64,000 bases of DNA from Arthrobacter russicus (GCF_031454135.1 NZ_JAVDQF010000001.1:1054001-1118000), one strand, 5' to 3'. Shown: positions 35,300 through 45,178, counted from the first letter of the stretch. Numbers and translations: made by a program. Notes: generated by a model not told the origin, from the sequence alone.

Positions 35300-35332
35300 C
35301 CCGTCGAAGCCGGAGTCCTCGGCTCCGACGGG
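35300..35332. terminator. Bidirectional hairpin terminator
   Basis: CCCGTCG (35300-35306) pairs with CGACGGG (35326-35332) and the stem continues with a near-perfect GCCGGAG/CTCGGC match. It lies between the convergent SGNH and ABC ATPase genes. Confidence 0.65.
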
Positions 35333-35347
35333 CCCCGGGTTTGATGT

Positions 35348-37240
35348 CTATTCCATGCCGGCAGCCAGCAGCTGCTCGCGCAGCTCCCGGCGTTCCCGCT
35401 GCTTCTGCGGATCCGGCAACGGAACCGCGGCCAGCAACCGCTGGGTATAGGCCTCTTGCGGATTGCGCAGGATCTCGTCCCGGGTGCCTTGCTCCACGAT
35501 CTTGCCGCGCTGCATCACCACGATGCGATCGGCGAGATAGTCGACCACAGCCAGGTCGTGCGTGACGAAGAGACAAGCGAAGCCCATCTCCTTCTGCAGG
35601 TTCTGCAGCAGGTCCAAGACTCTGGCCTGAACCGAGACATCCAGTGCGGAGGTCGGCTCGTCGGCGACCATCAACTTCGGCTTCAGCGCAAGTGCCCGGG
35701 CGATGCCCACCCGCTGTTTCTGCCCGCCGGAAAGCTCGTGCGGGTAACGGTTCCGGTAGCTCCGCGGCAATTCGACCTGATCCAACAAGTCCTCGATGCG
35801 CTTCTGCAGTTGTGCGCCTTTGGCCTCCTTGGCCAAGAACATCGGCTCGCCGATGCTCTCGCCGATCGGCAATCGCGGGTTCAGCGAGGATGACGGGTCC
35901 TGGAACACCATGCCGATGTTGCGGCGCACCTCGTGGAGCTGACGGCCGTTCTTCTTCGCCGTGGTGATGTCCTGCCCGACGACGTGTAGTGTGCCGGCGG
36001 CAACCGGGAGCAATCCCACCGCGGCCCGTCCGATGGTGGTCTTGCCAGAGCCGGACTCCCCCACCAGGCCGACCACCTGGCCCGGGAAGATCTCCAGGTC
36101 CGCACCTTCTACCGCGCGGAAGGCGGGTACCCGCCCCTGTTTCGGATACTCGATGGCGACGTCGCGCAATTCGAGCACCGGCTCGGCCGGGCCGGTATTC
36201 CCGGCTTGTTCGGCCGCCGCTTTGGCCGCGACCAGAGCAGCTTTGTTCGCCGCTTCGCGGCGCAGCAACTCGGCCTGGTCGATGTCGGCGAGCTCGGCGT
36301 GGGTGGCCTCGGCCAAAACCGCGGTGACATCCACCTCCGCGGCTTGGGCTCCGCCCTGGCCGAGGTGCGGCACCGCAGCCAGCAAGGCCTGTGTGTATTC
36401 GTGCTGCGGATGGTAGAAGATGTCTTCCGCGCTGCCGGTCTCCACGATCACGCCCTTGCGCATCACCGCGATTCGGTCGGAGAGATCCGCGACCACGCCC
36501 ATATCGTGGGTGATCAGCACGATCGCCGAGTCCAGCTTGTTGCGCAGATTGCGCATCAGATCGAGGATTTCCGCCTGAACCGTGACGTCCAGGGCGGTGG
36601 TCGGCTCGTCGGCGATCAGCAGCTTCGGATCGCAGGAGAGCGATTGGGCGATCATCGCGCGTTGGCGCTGCCCTCCGGAAAGCTGGTGCGGGTACGATTT
36701 GAAAGCTTTTTCCGGATCCGGCAGTTCGACCAGTTCCAGCATCCGAATCGCCCGCACGCGGGCTTCGTCCGGAGAAATCTCATTGTGCAGCCGGAGCGTC
36801 TCCACGATCTGGAATCCGATCGTGTACACCGGGTTGAGCGCCGTCATCGGCTCCTGGAAGATCACCGCGACGTCGCTGCCGCGGATCTTGCGCAACTTCG
36901 ACGGGGAGGCGTTCAGGATCTCTTCGCCATTGAGCTTGACCGAGCCGGTGACCCGGCTGTTGTCCGGCAGCAGCCCCAGGATCGCCATCGAGCTGGCGCT
37001 CTTGCCGGAACCCGATTCACCCACGATGGCCAGGACTTCGCCGGCCTTGACCTCGTAGTCGAGCCCGATCGCGGCCGGCACCCATTTCTTGTCCACGCCG
37101 AAGTCGACCGAGAGGCCGGACACTTGGAGTACCACGTCTCCGGCGCTGCGCCGTCCGGTGGACCGGTTCGTCGGCACCTCGACCGGATCGATGTTGTCGA
37201 CCTCGGCGGGCTCCTGAGGAGTGATGTTTTCTTCACTCAT
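35348..37240 (-). CDS. Peptide ABC transporter, fused double ATP-binding protein (DppD-DppF type)
   Basis: A 630-residue protein holding two complete ABC ATPases, each of the oligopeptide class. The first has GESGSGKSASSMAILG, LSGGQRQRAMIAQSL and LLIADEPTTALD. The second has GESGSGKTTIGRAA, LSGGQKQRVGIARAL and [13 protein letters not shown] linker rich in Ala/Glu/Lys joins them near residues 300-350. Fused DppDF proteins occur widely in actinobacteria. With the permeases and binding protein upstream on the same strand it forms a peptide importer, interrupted only by a small forward gene at 37333-37950. Confidence 0.94.
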   Translation of the reverse strand: MSEENITPQEPAEVDNIDPVEVPTNRSTGRRSAGDVVLQVSGLSVDFGVDKKWVPAAIGLDYEVKAGEVLAIVGESGSGKSASSMAILGLLPDNSRVTGSVKLNGEEILNASPSKLRKIRGSDVAVIFQEPMTALNPVYTIGFQIVETLRLHNEISPDEARVRAIRMLELVELPDPEKAFKSYPHQLSGGQRQRAMIAQSLSCDPKLLIADEPTTALDVTVQAEILDLMRNLRNKLDSAIVLITHDMGVVADLSDRIAVMRKGVIVETGSAEDIFYHPQHEYTQALLAAVPHLGQGGAQAAEVDVTAVLAEATHAELADIDQAELLRREAANKAALVAAKAAAEQAGNTGPAEPVLELRDVAIEYPKQGRVPAFRAVEGADLEIFPGQVVGLVGESGSGKTTIGRAAVGLLPVAAGTLHVVGQDITTAKKNGRQLHEVRRNIGMVFQDPSSSLNPRLPIGESIGEPMFLAKEAKGAQLQKRIEDLLDQVELPRSYRNRYPHELSGGQKQRVGIARALALKPKLMVADEPTSALDVSVQARVLDLLQNLQKEMGFACLFVTHDLAVVDYLADRIVVMQRGKIVEQGTRDEILRNPQEAYTQRLLAAVPLPDPQKQRERRELREQLLAAGME

Positions 37241-37332
37241 GCTGTGTGTTTCCTTCCGCTCAGGAGCGCCGGTCGGGCGATCCCGGATCTGCGAATTAGT
37301 CGGCTGCTCTGCTCTGCTGTCACGATAGGGGC

Positions 37333-37950
37333 ATGACTTCTGAGCGTTTCCGCCCGCGCACCGGCACGGTTTTGGCCATCGTCCTCTACGTCTTGGCCGG
37401 GGCCGGGCTGCTCGTCGTGCTGTTCAGCGGACTCCGCCTGCAGGACATCCTGTTGACCCTGCCCTTGCTGGCTTTCGTCGGCTACTGCGGTTACTGGCTG
37501 TTCGGCTTCCCCGAAGTGATCGTGGACGAGGACGGCGTCACGTTGGTCAACCCCACGGTGACCGTCCGCGTGCCTTGGGTCGCGTTGATCGCCGTCGACA
37601 CGAAATTCGCCTTGACGCTGATCACCGTGAAGCGCAAGTACACCGCTTGGGCGGCTCCGGCGCCCGGGGTGATTTCGGCCAACCGGGGCAAACGCGAGGA
37701 CACCATGGGCCTGCCGGCCAGCAGCTACGGCGCGTTCGGTTCTTTGCGTCCCGGAGATCTGAAACGCAGCGATTCCGGCGCCGCCGCTTTCATGGTGCGC
37801 ACCCGCTGGGCGAAGCTGGTCGACGCCGGCAAAATCGACGTCGAGCAGACCGCGCATTCCCGAGCCAGTGTGCGCGTCAACTGGCTGCAGCTGGGCATCG
37901 CCCTGGTGCTGATTGCCGCCGTCGTCGCGCTGATCGCCGGCGCGCTCTGA
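37333..37950 (+). CDS. PH-domain-like membrane protein
   Basis: A 205-residue protein with two N-terminal helices (about residues 11-33 and 39-58), a bacterial PH-like beta domain (VIVDEDGVTLVNPTVTVRVPW) and a C-terminal membrane helix. Such bPH proteins are small membrane scaffolds of unknown detailed role. It is inserted in opposite orientation between the peptide transporter's ATPase and permease genes. Confidence 0.8.
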   Translation: MTSERFRPRTGTVLAIVLYVLAGAGLLVVLFSGLRLQDILLTLPLLAFVGYCGYWLFGFPEVIVDEDGVTLVNPTVTVRVPWVALIAVDTKFALTLITVKRKYTAWAAPAPGVISANRGKREDTMGLPASSYGAFGSLRPGDLKRSDSGAAAFMVRTRWAKLVDAGKIDVEQTAHSRASVRVNWLQLGIALVLIAAVVALIAGAL

Positions 37951-37963
37951 TCTGATCGCCATC

Positions 37964-39073
37964 TCAGGCCTTTTCGGCATTGGCTGAGCTGGCCTTTTTG
38001 GCATTGAACTTTTTCTGCCGCGGATCGAAGGCATCCCGCAATCCGTCGCCGATGAAGTTGATGCACAGGCAGATCACGATGATGAACAGGCCCGGGAACC
38101 AGAACAGCCAGGGCCGGGTGGAGAACGCTTCCTGGTTTTCCACCACGAGCGAGCCCAGCGAGATGTCCGGCTTGGTGACGCCCAAACCGATGTAGCTCAG
38201 GCCGGCTTCCAGCAGGATCGCAGAAGACATCAGCAGCGTGGTGTTCACGATGATCACACCCACCGCATTCGGCAGGATGTGCTTGAACACGATCCGGGTG
38301 TTGGAGGCGCCGGCAATCCTGGCCGCATCGACGAATTCGCGTTCCCGCAAGGTCAGGAATTCACCACGCACCAAGCGGGCCAGGCCCACCCAGATCACCA
38401 GGGCGAGGAAGATGCCCAGCAGCACCACGCCGAGGTTATCCTGGAGTGCCTTGAAAACGTTCGACATGAAATCCCGGGTGGTGACTGGCTGCCCATCGGG
38501 ACCGATTTCAGTGGTGCCCAGGCTGGCGGACCGGACCACTTGGCCGAGCACGGCGCCGGTGACGATTACCGGGATGATGATGATCGCATCGGTCAAGCGC
38601 ATCAGCACCGTTTCCACCCAGCCGCGGAAGTAACCGGACAACGCGCCGACCACGACGCCGATCAGCCCGGCGATGATGCCGATCGTGAACATCACGATGA
38701 TCGACAGCTGCGCGGCGCGCATGGTCATCGCGAACATGTCACGGCCGATGCTGTCCTGCCCGAATGGGTGGTCGCCGAAGTTGAACGGGAACTGGTAAGT
38801 GGGCGCGGCGTTGTTCTGGATGTCCTGGACATCGGTATAGCTGTACTTCCACCAGCCTGGGATGTCGATCCAGCCCCAGAGCTTAATCCCGGAGGCGCTG
38901 AACACCAGGAGCACCACGAGCGCGAAGACCACGAGCGCGACCATCGCCGCGCTGTGGCCGAAAAAGCGCTTTCGGATGATCTGGCCTTGGCTCAGGCCCT
39001 TGGTCTCCTGGACATCTTCGATGCCGGCGGCGGGCGGAGTCTGCGGGGACTCGCCAGTGACGACGCTTGTCAT
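37964..39073 (-). CDS. Peptide ABC transporter permease (DppC type)
   Basis: A 369-residue inner-membrane permease: N-terminal cytoplasmic segment, first helix (MVALVVFALVVLLVFSASG), an extracytoplasmic loop with DHPFGQDSIGRDMFA, then five helices with the EAA loop DAARIAGASNTRIVFKHILPN. The C-terminus carries FIGDGLRDAFDPRQKKF, standard for DppC. It overlaps the DppB gene's end by four bases (ATGA), showing coupling. Confidence 0.94.
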   Translation of the reverse strand: MTSVVTGESPQTPPAAGIEDVQETKGLSQGQIIRKRFFGHSAAMVALVVFALVVLLVFSASGIKLWGWIDIPGWWKYSYTDVQDIQNNAAPTYQFPFNFGDHPFGQDSIGRDMFAMTMRAAQLSIIVMFTIGIIAGLIGVVVGALSGYFRGWVETVLMRLTDAIIIIPVIVTGAVLGQVVRSASLGTTEIGPDGQPVTTRDFMSNVFKALQDNLGVVLLGIFLALVIWVGLARLVRGEFLTLREREFVDAARIAGASNTRIVFKHILPNAVGVIIVNTTLLMSSAILLEAGLSYIGLGVTKPDISLGSLVVENQEAFSTRPWLFWFPGLFIIVICLCINFIGDGLRDAFDPRQKKFNAKKASSANAEKA

Positions 39074-40605
39074 GACTTCACCTTCACTCGTGGGTCAAGG
39101 GCGGAATAGACCAGATCCGCCAGTAGGTTGAAGGTCAGCGCAGTGATCGCGACGACTACGAAAAAGCCCATCACCGGATTGGGGTCCACATTTTTCAACC
39201 CCTGGGCGAACATTTGGCCCATACCGGTGAAACCGAAGACCGATTCGGTGATCACCGCACCACCGATCAAGCCGCCGATGTCGTAAGCGACCACAGTGGC
39301 CAACGGGATCAAAGCATTGCGGAAGGCGTGCCGCATCACCACGGTCCGCTCGGACAAGCCTTTGGCCCGTGCCGTCCGGATGTAATCCATGTTCATGATT
39401 TCCAGCATCGAACCGCGCGAGTAACGGGTATACGAAGCGATCGAGATCAGGATCAGCGCGATGGTAGGCAGGATTAGGTGGGTGAAGCGGTCCAAACCGC
39501 CGGTCCAGAAATCGCCTTGGAAGTTCGGTGTTGTAGCGCCGATGGTGGCGATCGGGCGGCCGCGGGTCTGCTCGAAATACTGCGGCCAGGACTGCATGAA
39601 GCGGTCCATCAGAATCAACGCCGCAACCAGGAACGCGGTGATCGCGGCGGCCCGCATGTTCTGCCCCCGGTCGTACCCGCCGAAGAAGTAACCCACGACG
39701 ATGCCGACCAGCACCGTCACGATCGCAAAAATCACGATCATCAGCAGCGTTGCATCATTGAGCAGCGGTTGCAGGGCGTAGTAGCAGACCAAACCGATCG
39801 CCACTACGACCAGCGAAGAGTACAGCGCTTTGCGGTTCTTCAAGCCGGCCGTCAGCGCGGTGATGCCGAAGGCGATGCCCACCCCGCTCAATGCGATCAC
39901 GATCGGACCCAGGCCCGGGCGGACAAGCCAGCCGGTGAAGGAGATGTACATCAAGACCAGGGCGACGGCGACGGCGGTGCCGCCGAAGGCGATCCAGCGC
40001 TTCCGCCACTCCCCGCGGGCGATGGCCATACCGATCAGGCCGAAAATCACCGAGACGATCAGAATCACCAATAACGGTATTTGCGGGTCCTTGAGGAAGG
40101 TATTGAAGTTGATCGCGCCGAATTCCTTGAGCAGCACCGCGGCCCAGAAGATCGGCAGCGAGAAGAACAGGAAGGTCATAAAAGTCACACCGTAATCCAG
40201 CGCGCTGTACTGCCGAAGGGCGGTGACGATGCCGATGGTCACACCGATCACGATGGCCAACAGCACTGCGGTGGTGACCAAGGTCAGCGTCTGCACCATG
40301 GCCATGCCCAGTTGCTCGGTGACCGGCTGCCCCTGCAGGTTCTTGCCCAGATCACAAGAATTGGCGAGCGGGACCAAGCAACCGGCTGCGCCTCTGAGCC
40401 AAATGAAGTACCGCAGCGGCGCTGGGACGTCCAAGTTGAGCAGCTCACTGCGGGCCCGGATCAGATCGTTCTTATTGGGATTCTGGCTGGTGCGAAGTTC
40501 TTGGAGGGGATCACCGGACGCCGCTGTCAGGAGATACACCACAAAAGAAGCGCCGAGCAAGATGAGTACGGCAGTGATGATGCGCCGCACGATATAGCTG
40601 AGCAT
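39070..40605 (-). CDS. Peptide ABC transporter permease (DppB type) with large membrane insertion
   Basis: A 511-residue permease. The ends are normal DppB: MLSYIVRRIITAVLILLGAS at the start, and EAA loop DYIRTARAKGLSERTVVMRHAFRNALIP and SALDPRVKVKS at the end. Typical DppB is about 310-340 residues. The extra 170 or so residues at about 172-338 contain around six additional hydrophobic helices and lie after the third core helix. The insertion is in frame with normal codon use, so it is a real domain, not an assembly artefact. Confidence 0.92.
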   Translation of the reverse strand: MLSYIVRRIITAVLILLGASFVVYLLTAASGDPLQELRTSQNPNKNDLIRARSELLNLDVPAPLRYFIWLRGAAGCLVPLANSCDLGKNLQGQPVTEQLGMAMVQTLTLVTTAVLLAIVIGVTIGIVTALRQYSALDYGVTFMTFLFFSLPIFWAAVLLKEFGAINFNTFLKDPQIPLLVILIVSVIFGLIGMAIARGEWRKRWIAFGGTAVAVALVLMYISFTGWLVRPGLGPIVIALSGVGIAFGITALTAGLKNRKALYSSLVVVAIGLVCYYALQPLLNDATLLMIVIFAIVTVLVGIVVGYFFGGYDRGQNMRAAAITAFLVAALILMDRFMQSWPQYFEQTRGRPIATIGATTPNFQGDFWTGGLDRFTHLILPTIALILISIASYTRYSRGSMLEIMNMDYIRTARAKGLSERTVVMRHAFRNALIPLATVVAYDIGGLIGGAVITESVFGFTGMGQMFAQGLKNVDPNPVMGFFVVVAITALTFNLLADLVYSALDPRVKVKS

Positions 40606-40732
40606 TTGGACCTCGAATGATGTGATCCGGGGATTACCCGGTGTTGCAGAAGTCTACGTCAGCACCCTGTGGCCTGGAGACGGTCTGTCGCTTGAGCCGG
40701 TCGGAGCTGTCGGGAAAATGATGGCATCAGAA

Positions 40733-40765
40733 GGGCGCTAGGACCAAAACGCGGTCCTAGCGCCC
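40733..40765. terminator. 13-bp perfect hairpin between binding-protein and permease genes
   Basis: Arms 40733-40745 (GGGCGCTAGGACC) and 40753-40765 pair perfectly around a 7-base loop. It lies downstream of the binding-protein stop (40802, reverse strand) and upstream of the dppB start (40605). It probably stabilises the binding-protein mRNA and attenuates the permeases, as in other binding-protein operons. Confidence 0.75.
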
Positions 40766-40801
40766 CGTTACTGAATATTGCTGAAAGCCTGAACTAGGCG
40801 C

Positions 40802-42583
40802 CTATTTCGCGGCCCAGTCCCAAACGTTCCACCAAACGCCGGTCTGCGTCGGGTTGTACTTGATGCCGGTCACCTTGTCGCTGTAGGCATCAACCCCGAT
40901 GGTCTGGAACAGCGGCAGTCCGTAAGCGGAGTCCCAGATCAATTTGTCGATCTGGACCTGCAGGTCGTCCTGCTTCGCTTTGTCGGTGGTGGTCACCAGT
41001 TCGTCCATCAGCTTGTCGGCCTCCGGGTTGGAGAACTGGTTGAAGTTGTTGCCCGCACCGGTCTTGAACAACTGCGGCACGTTGCTGACGCCGACGCCCG
41101 AGTTGATCCAGCCGAAGATGGTCGCATCGTAGGATCCGTTGCCCAACGCCTTCGACCATTCCGAGCCGCCCAGACCGCCGTCGACGATCTTGAAGCCGGC
41201 CTGGGTCGCGGACTGCGAGATCAAAGTGAAGGCGTTCAACCGGTTGGGGTTGTCCTTGTTGTACATGATCCGGATCGTCGGCGTCGCGCCGTTGAGCAGT
41301 TGCTTGGCTCCGTCGATGTCCACGTTCTGGAAGTTCGCCGAGCCGTTGTTCTTGACCGTGTCGGCGTACTTGGGCTGCGCCGGAACGAAGAGCTGGGAAT
41401 CCAAAGGCTTGGCTTCAGGGTCCAGCGGCTTGATGATCTTGTTCACGATGTCGTTGCGGGGCACGGTCTTCATGAACGCCTCACGGACGTTCTTGTCCGC
41501 GAACGGGCCGTTGTAGTTCAGGTCGAGGTGATCGTAGGAGAGCTGATCTGCCTTGTCCATGGTCACGCCCTGGCTGGCCAAGGCTTCCAACTGCTGCACG
41601 GTGTCCGCCGAAGCCTGCGGCGCGATGATGTCCGCCTCGCCGTTCTTCAACGCCTGGATCTGAGCCGAAGCGCTGCCGATGTACCGCACTGTGATCTGGT
41701 CCAGCTTGGCGGCCGGACCCCAGGTGTAATCCTTGTTCTTGACCAAGGTCATCGACTGGTCGGGCTGGATGTCCTTGACGATGTACGGGCCATTGGAGAG
41801 GAAGAGGCTGGTGTCGGTCGGCAACTGCTTGGTGTCGAAACCGGTGTTCCAGATGTCGGCGGCCTTCTTCAGGCTTTCGTTGACGGCAGCCGGCTTGGTC
41901 GGATCGCCCTTCGGCAGGCCCTTCATCAAGTCAGTCAGGGCCGCAGCGTCTTTGAGCCCGGCCTTCTGCGCCACGATGTGCGCGGGAATCCGGATGTTGG
42001 GAATCCCGATGGCTACTTCCCAGTCGGAGAACGGCTTCGAGTACTTGATCGTCATCGACCGGCCGTTGTCGCCGATTTCCGGGAAGCTGGTCAGGTTCAG
42101 GCCCGAGGTGTCGGCAGCCGGCTGGAAGTACGTGGTGCCGGTCTTGGCTTCCGAATTGGCGTCGTCGTAGTACGCGGAACCGGAGGCCCACTGCAGCACC
42201 AGGTCGTTGGCGTCGACGGGCGCGCCGTCGGACCACTTCACGCCCTCATTGACCGTGTATTTGACGGTCAGCGGATCGTCGGAGAGCTTCTCGATCTTGC
42301 CGAACTTCTCATTCCGGACCACATTGAGCTTGTCGTCGATGTAGCCGAAACCGGAGTGTGTCGCATAAGCGATCTTCCCGTTGGTATCGACATTGTTCTG
42401 CGCGGTGTCGGCGTTGAAGGATGTGAAGCCGTTGACTTCGACCACTGTGGCTGAGCCACCGTCCTTGGCCGCGCCGCCGCTCGCGCTGGAGCCCGTGTTG
42501 CCGGAGTTGCCGGCGCAAGCGCTGAGTGCCAGGGCCGCGACTGCGGCAACACTCACTGCTTTGGAAATACGTCCGAAACGCAT
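40802..42583 (-). CDS. Peptide/nickel-type solute-binding lipoprotein
   Basis: A 593-residue family-5 solute-binding protein. The signal peptide ends in LSAC with the lipid Cys at residue 23, followed by a Gly/Ser linker. The binding domain includes VKWSDGAPVDANDLVLQW near the start and a C-terminal IQKLIW-like region (QVQIDKLIWDSAYGLPLFQ). It binds peptides outside the membrane for the DppB/DppC/DppDF importer. ATG 42583 follows a perfect AGGAGGCGGA ribosome site. The 290 bases upstream hold no further gene. Confidence 0.94.
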   Translation of the reverse strand: MRFGRISKAVSVAAVAALALSACAGNSGNTGSSASGGAAKDGGSATVVEVNGFTSFNADTAQNNVDTNGKIAYATHSGFGYIDDKLNVVRNEKFGKIEKLSDDPLTVKYTVNEGVKWSDGAPVDANDLVLQWASGSAYYDDANSEAKTGTTYFQPAADTSGLNLTSFPEIGDNGRSMTIKYSKPFSDWEVAIGIPNIRIPAHIVAQKAGLKDAAALTDLMKGLPKGDPTKPAAVNESLKKAADIWNTGFDTKQLPTDTSLFLSNGPYIVKDIQPDQSMTLVKNKDYTWGPAAKLDQITVRYIGSASAQIQALKNGEADIIAPQASADTVQQLEALASQGVTMDKADQLSYDHLDLNYNGPFADKNVREAFMKTVPRNDIVNKIIKPLDPEAKPLDSQLFVPAQPKYADTVKNNGSANFQNVDIDGAKQLLNGATPTIRIMYNKDNPNRLNAFTLISQSATQAGFKIVDGGLGGSEWSKALGNGSYDATIFGWINSGVGVSNVPQLFKTGAGNNFNQFSNPEADKLMDELVTTTDKAKQDDLQVQIDKLIWDSAYGLPLFQTIGVDAYSDKVTGIKYNPTQTGVWWNVWDWAAK

Positions 42584-42873
42584 TCCGCCTCCTAAGTATC
42601 TGAAGAGTGTGTTAAGCCGCGATGCTGTCATCGGGACCCGACGACCCCTGCCGGTCCGGCAAGTGTCCTGTCTCACATGGTCAAGAGCGTAGACCGGATT
42701 TGTGACCGATTGGTAAAAAATTGACCCGCGTTACCCGGTTGTTACCGAGATGCAACCTGGTTTTCCCGGCTGATGTCCAGCCAGTTCCCAGGGTTTTTCC
42801 CCATGATCTAAAGGGAGTGTGTTGGTTTTCATTCGCACCGGCGACGCAACGGATCGCAGCTGTGAATTTCCGG

Positions 42874-42966
42874 TCAACGCCCACGATGCCAAATTCGGGT
42901 CAGGACCAAAAAGCCGACTGCGACGATCACGATCACCAGAATCAGTCCGACGATTTCGGCGCTCAT
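42874..42966 (-). CDS. Membrane micro-protein B, 30 aa
   Basis: A 30-residue open frame beginning MSAEIVGLILVIVIVAVGFL and ending LTRIWHRGR. It is one transmembrane helix followed by a basic cytoplasmic end. Its ATG overlaps the stop of the upstream 32-residue frame (ATGA) and a GGTGGGG ribosome-like stretch precedes it. Coupling plus clean membrane topology argue for a real gene. The size recalls regulatory micro-proteins of membrane complexes. No family recognised. Confidence 0.55.
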   Translation of the reverse strand: MSAEIVGLILVIVIVAVGFLVLTRIWHRGR

Positions 42967-43061
42967 TCCCCACCCCGTCCGCCGCGCTGAATCACAACCC
43001 AACCCAGCATGAACAGCACCACGATGATTCCGATCGAAATCCATTCCAGCTCAGAGGTCAT
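42963..43061 (-). CDS. Membrane micro-protein A, 32 aa
   Basis: A 32-residue frame beginning MTSELEWISIGIIVVLFMLG and ending VVIQRGGRGGE: an acidic N-terminus, one transmembrane helix and a basic tail, giving N-out/C-in topology. A GGACAG ribosome-like site lies just upstream. The stop TGA overlaps the ATG of micro-protein B. The pair is 380 bases upstream of the peptide-binding protein start on the same strand. No family recognised. Confidence 0.55.
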   Translation of the reverse strand: MTSELEWISIGIIVVLFMLGWVVIQRGGRGGE

Positions 43062-43188
43062 AGCTGTCCATCGTATTGGTGCCAGCTGTGGCTGGGCTTT
43101 TCATTTGCCCAGGCGCAGATGAAGATCAAGGCGTCAGCAGCACAGGATCGGTGCGGCTTGGTTCGTCTGGGCCTTTGGGCCAACCAGA

Positions 43189-43263
43189 ATGTCCCACTGA
43201 GTGCGGCCACTGAGTGGGACATCACGGCTATGTCCCACTCAGCCTACTGACTCAGTGGGACAT
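43189..43263. repeat. Tandem twin hairpins with ATGTCCCACT arms
   Basis: ATGTCCCACT occurs at 43189-43198 and 43230-43239, and its complement at 43213-43222 and 43254-43263. This makes two consecutive stem-loops of 34 bases spaced exactly 41 bases apart; the loops differ. The loop-side sequence contains CACTGAGT, close to the CCCACTG core of the palindromes at 14851 and 45131. Confidence 0.8.
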
Positions 43264-43278
43264 ACCCGTCGCGCTGAT

Positions 43279-43467
43279 TCAGCGTTTGCGGTTCTTGAGC
43301 GCTTCAGCCGCTTTGTTGGCAAGCACCTTGCCGTCGGTCTGCGCCCATTCCTTGGCTCTGGGGCTGTAGATCTTCAGGGCCCGCTTGATCTCGGCGCGGA
43401 GGAACCACGCGGCAGTGATCGCCCCGATGATGAGCGTGATGACGAGGAGTACCGCGATGACCTTCAT
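43279..43467 (-). CDS. Small membrane protein, 62 aa
   Basis: A 62-residue protein with one N-terminal transmembrane helix (MKVIAVLLVITLIIGAITAA) and a basic amphipathic C-terminal helix (EIKRALKIYSPRAKEWAQ, ending NRKR) predicted in the cytoplasm. Unrecognised. It is divergent from the 72-residue membrane protein gene at 43600 across 132 bases. Confidence 0.7.
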   Translation of the reverse strand: MKVIAVLLVITLIIGAITAAWFLRAEIKRALKIYSPRAKEWAQTDGKVLANKAAEALKNRKR

Positions 43468-43599
43468 CCCATGAGCTTAGGCAACTATGCTTGGCCTGAG
43501 CTTTGTACCAGCCCTGCCCTGACTGAGCAGTCCGCGCCGGCCGGCTTGGCCAAAGCGCGTTTCCCGGTCCGGCCCGGTCTGCGGGCTAAGCTTGTCCGC

Positions 43600-43818
43600 A
43601 TGGAGTCGGAGGAATTGCGTAAGAAACTGAGCGCTAGCCAGAAAGCCGTGATCGCTTGCTACGGCGTCGCGGTGATCGGCGGCCTGATCCTGTTGGTCTC
43701 CGGTTTGCTCAGCAGCAACTGGTGGACCGCCGTGCTGGGTACCGTGATGGCCATCGGCTTCGGATTCTCGCTGCTGAACTGGCTGAAGTTCATCCGGAAG
43801 ATCAACTCCGGGAACTAG
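43600..43818 (+). CDS. Small membrane protein, 72 aa
   Basis: A 72-residue protein with a charged N-terminus (MESEELRKKLSASQK), two closely spaced transmembrane helices forming a hairpin (about residues 17-36 and 41-60) and a short basic tail (KFIRKINSGN). Both ends are predicted cytoplasmic. Family not recognised; typical of actinobacterial membrane mini-proteins. Confidence 0.72.
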   Translation: MESEELRKKLSASQKAVIACYGVAVIGGLILLVSGLLSSNWWTAVLGTVMAIGFGFSLLNWLKFIRKINSGN

Positions 43819-43927
43819 CGCCCCTCCCCCGGCGACAGCGCCAGGCGTTCCGGCAATTATCAGCAAAACGCCTAGCACCAGGATCGACAGGCCGACGGCG
43901 GTCAACCACCGCATTTCGCACCGATTT

Positions 43928-45013
<1,086 letters not shown>

Positions 45014-45022
45014 GGGAGTTAA

Positions 45023-45077
45023 GTTTAGCGGTAGGTCCCTAGCCGCGAGGGACGAGCCGCTGAGGAGACCGCTAAAC
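45023..45077. repeat. Nested inverted repeat upstream of ychF
   Basis: Outer arms GTTTAGCGGT (45023-45032) and ACCGCTAAAC (45068-45077) and inner arms GTCCCT (45035-45040) and AGGGAC (45048-45053) pair perfectly. It begins 10 bases upstream of the ychF start codon on the reverse strand, so it lies in the 5' leader or promoter of ychF. Confidence 0.65.
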
Positions 45078-45110
45078 GCTACAGGTGACCGCGAACCGCC
45101 ACAGTTGCCC

Positions 45111-45178
45111 GCCCGTCCAATCGACCCATTCAGTGGGCTAGGCCGGCCGAGCCCACTGGAACTGCGAATTGGACGGGC
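45111..45178. repeat. Nested palindromic repeat, copy B
   Basis: Outer arms GCCCGTCCAAT (45111-45121) and ATTGGACGGGC (45168-45178), inner arms CAGTGGGCT (45131-45139) and AGCCCACTG (45150-45158). The same two modules in the same order form the palindrome at 14815-14923. It lies between the divergent ychF and rmuC genes, so it is not simply a terminator here. Confidence 0.8.

Noticed and set aside
35348-37240. Double ATPase as an erroneous fusion of dppD and dppF
   Set aside because: The linker is in frame with normal codon use and fused peptide ATPases are common in actinobacteria.
43477-43914. 145-residue reverse-strand frame with a convincing membrane helix at its start
   Set aside because: After about 40 residues it runs antisense through the well-supported 72-residue membrane gene and becomes low-complexity. 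The first 93 bases might encode a short protein, but a stop in frame is lacking, so it is kept only as a note in the micro-protein island.
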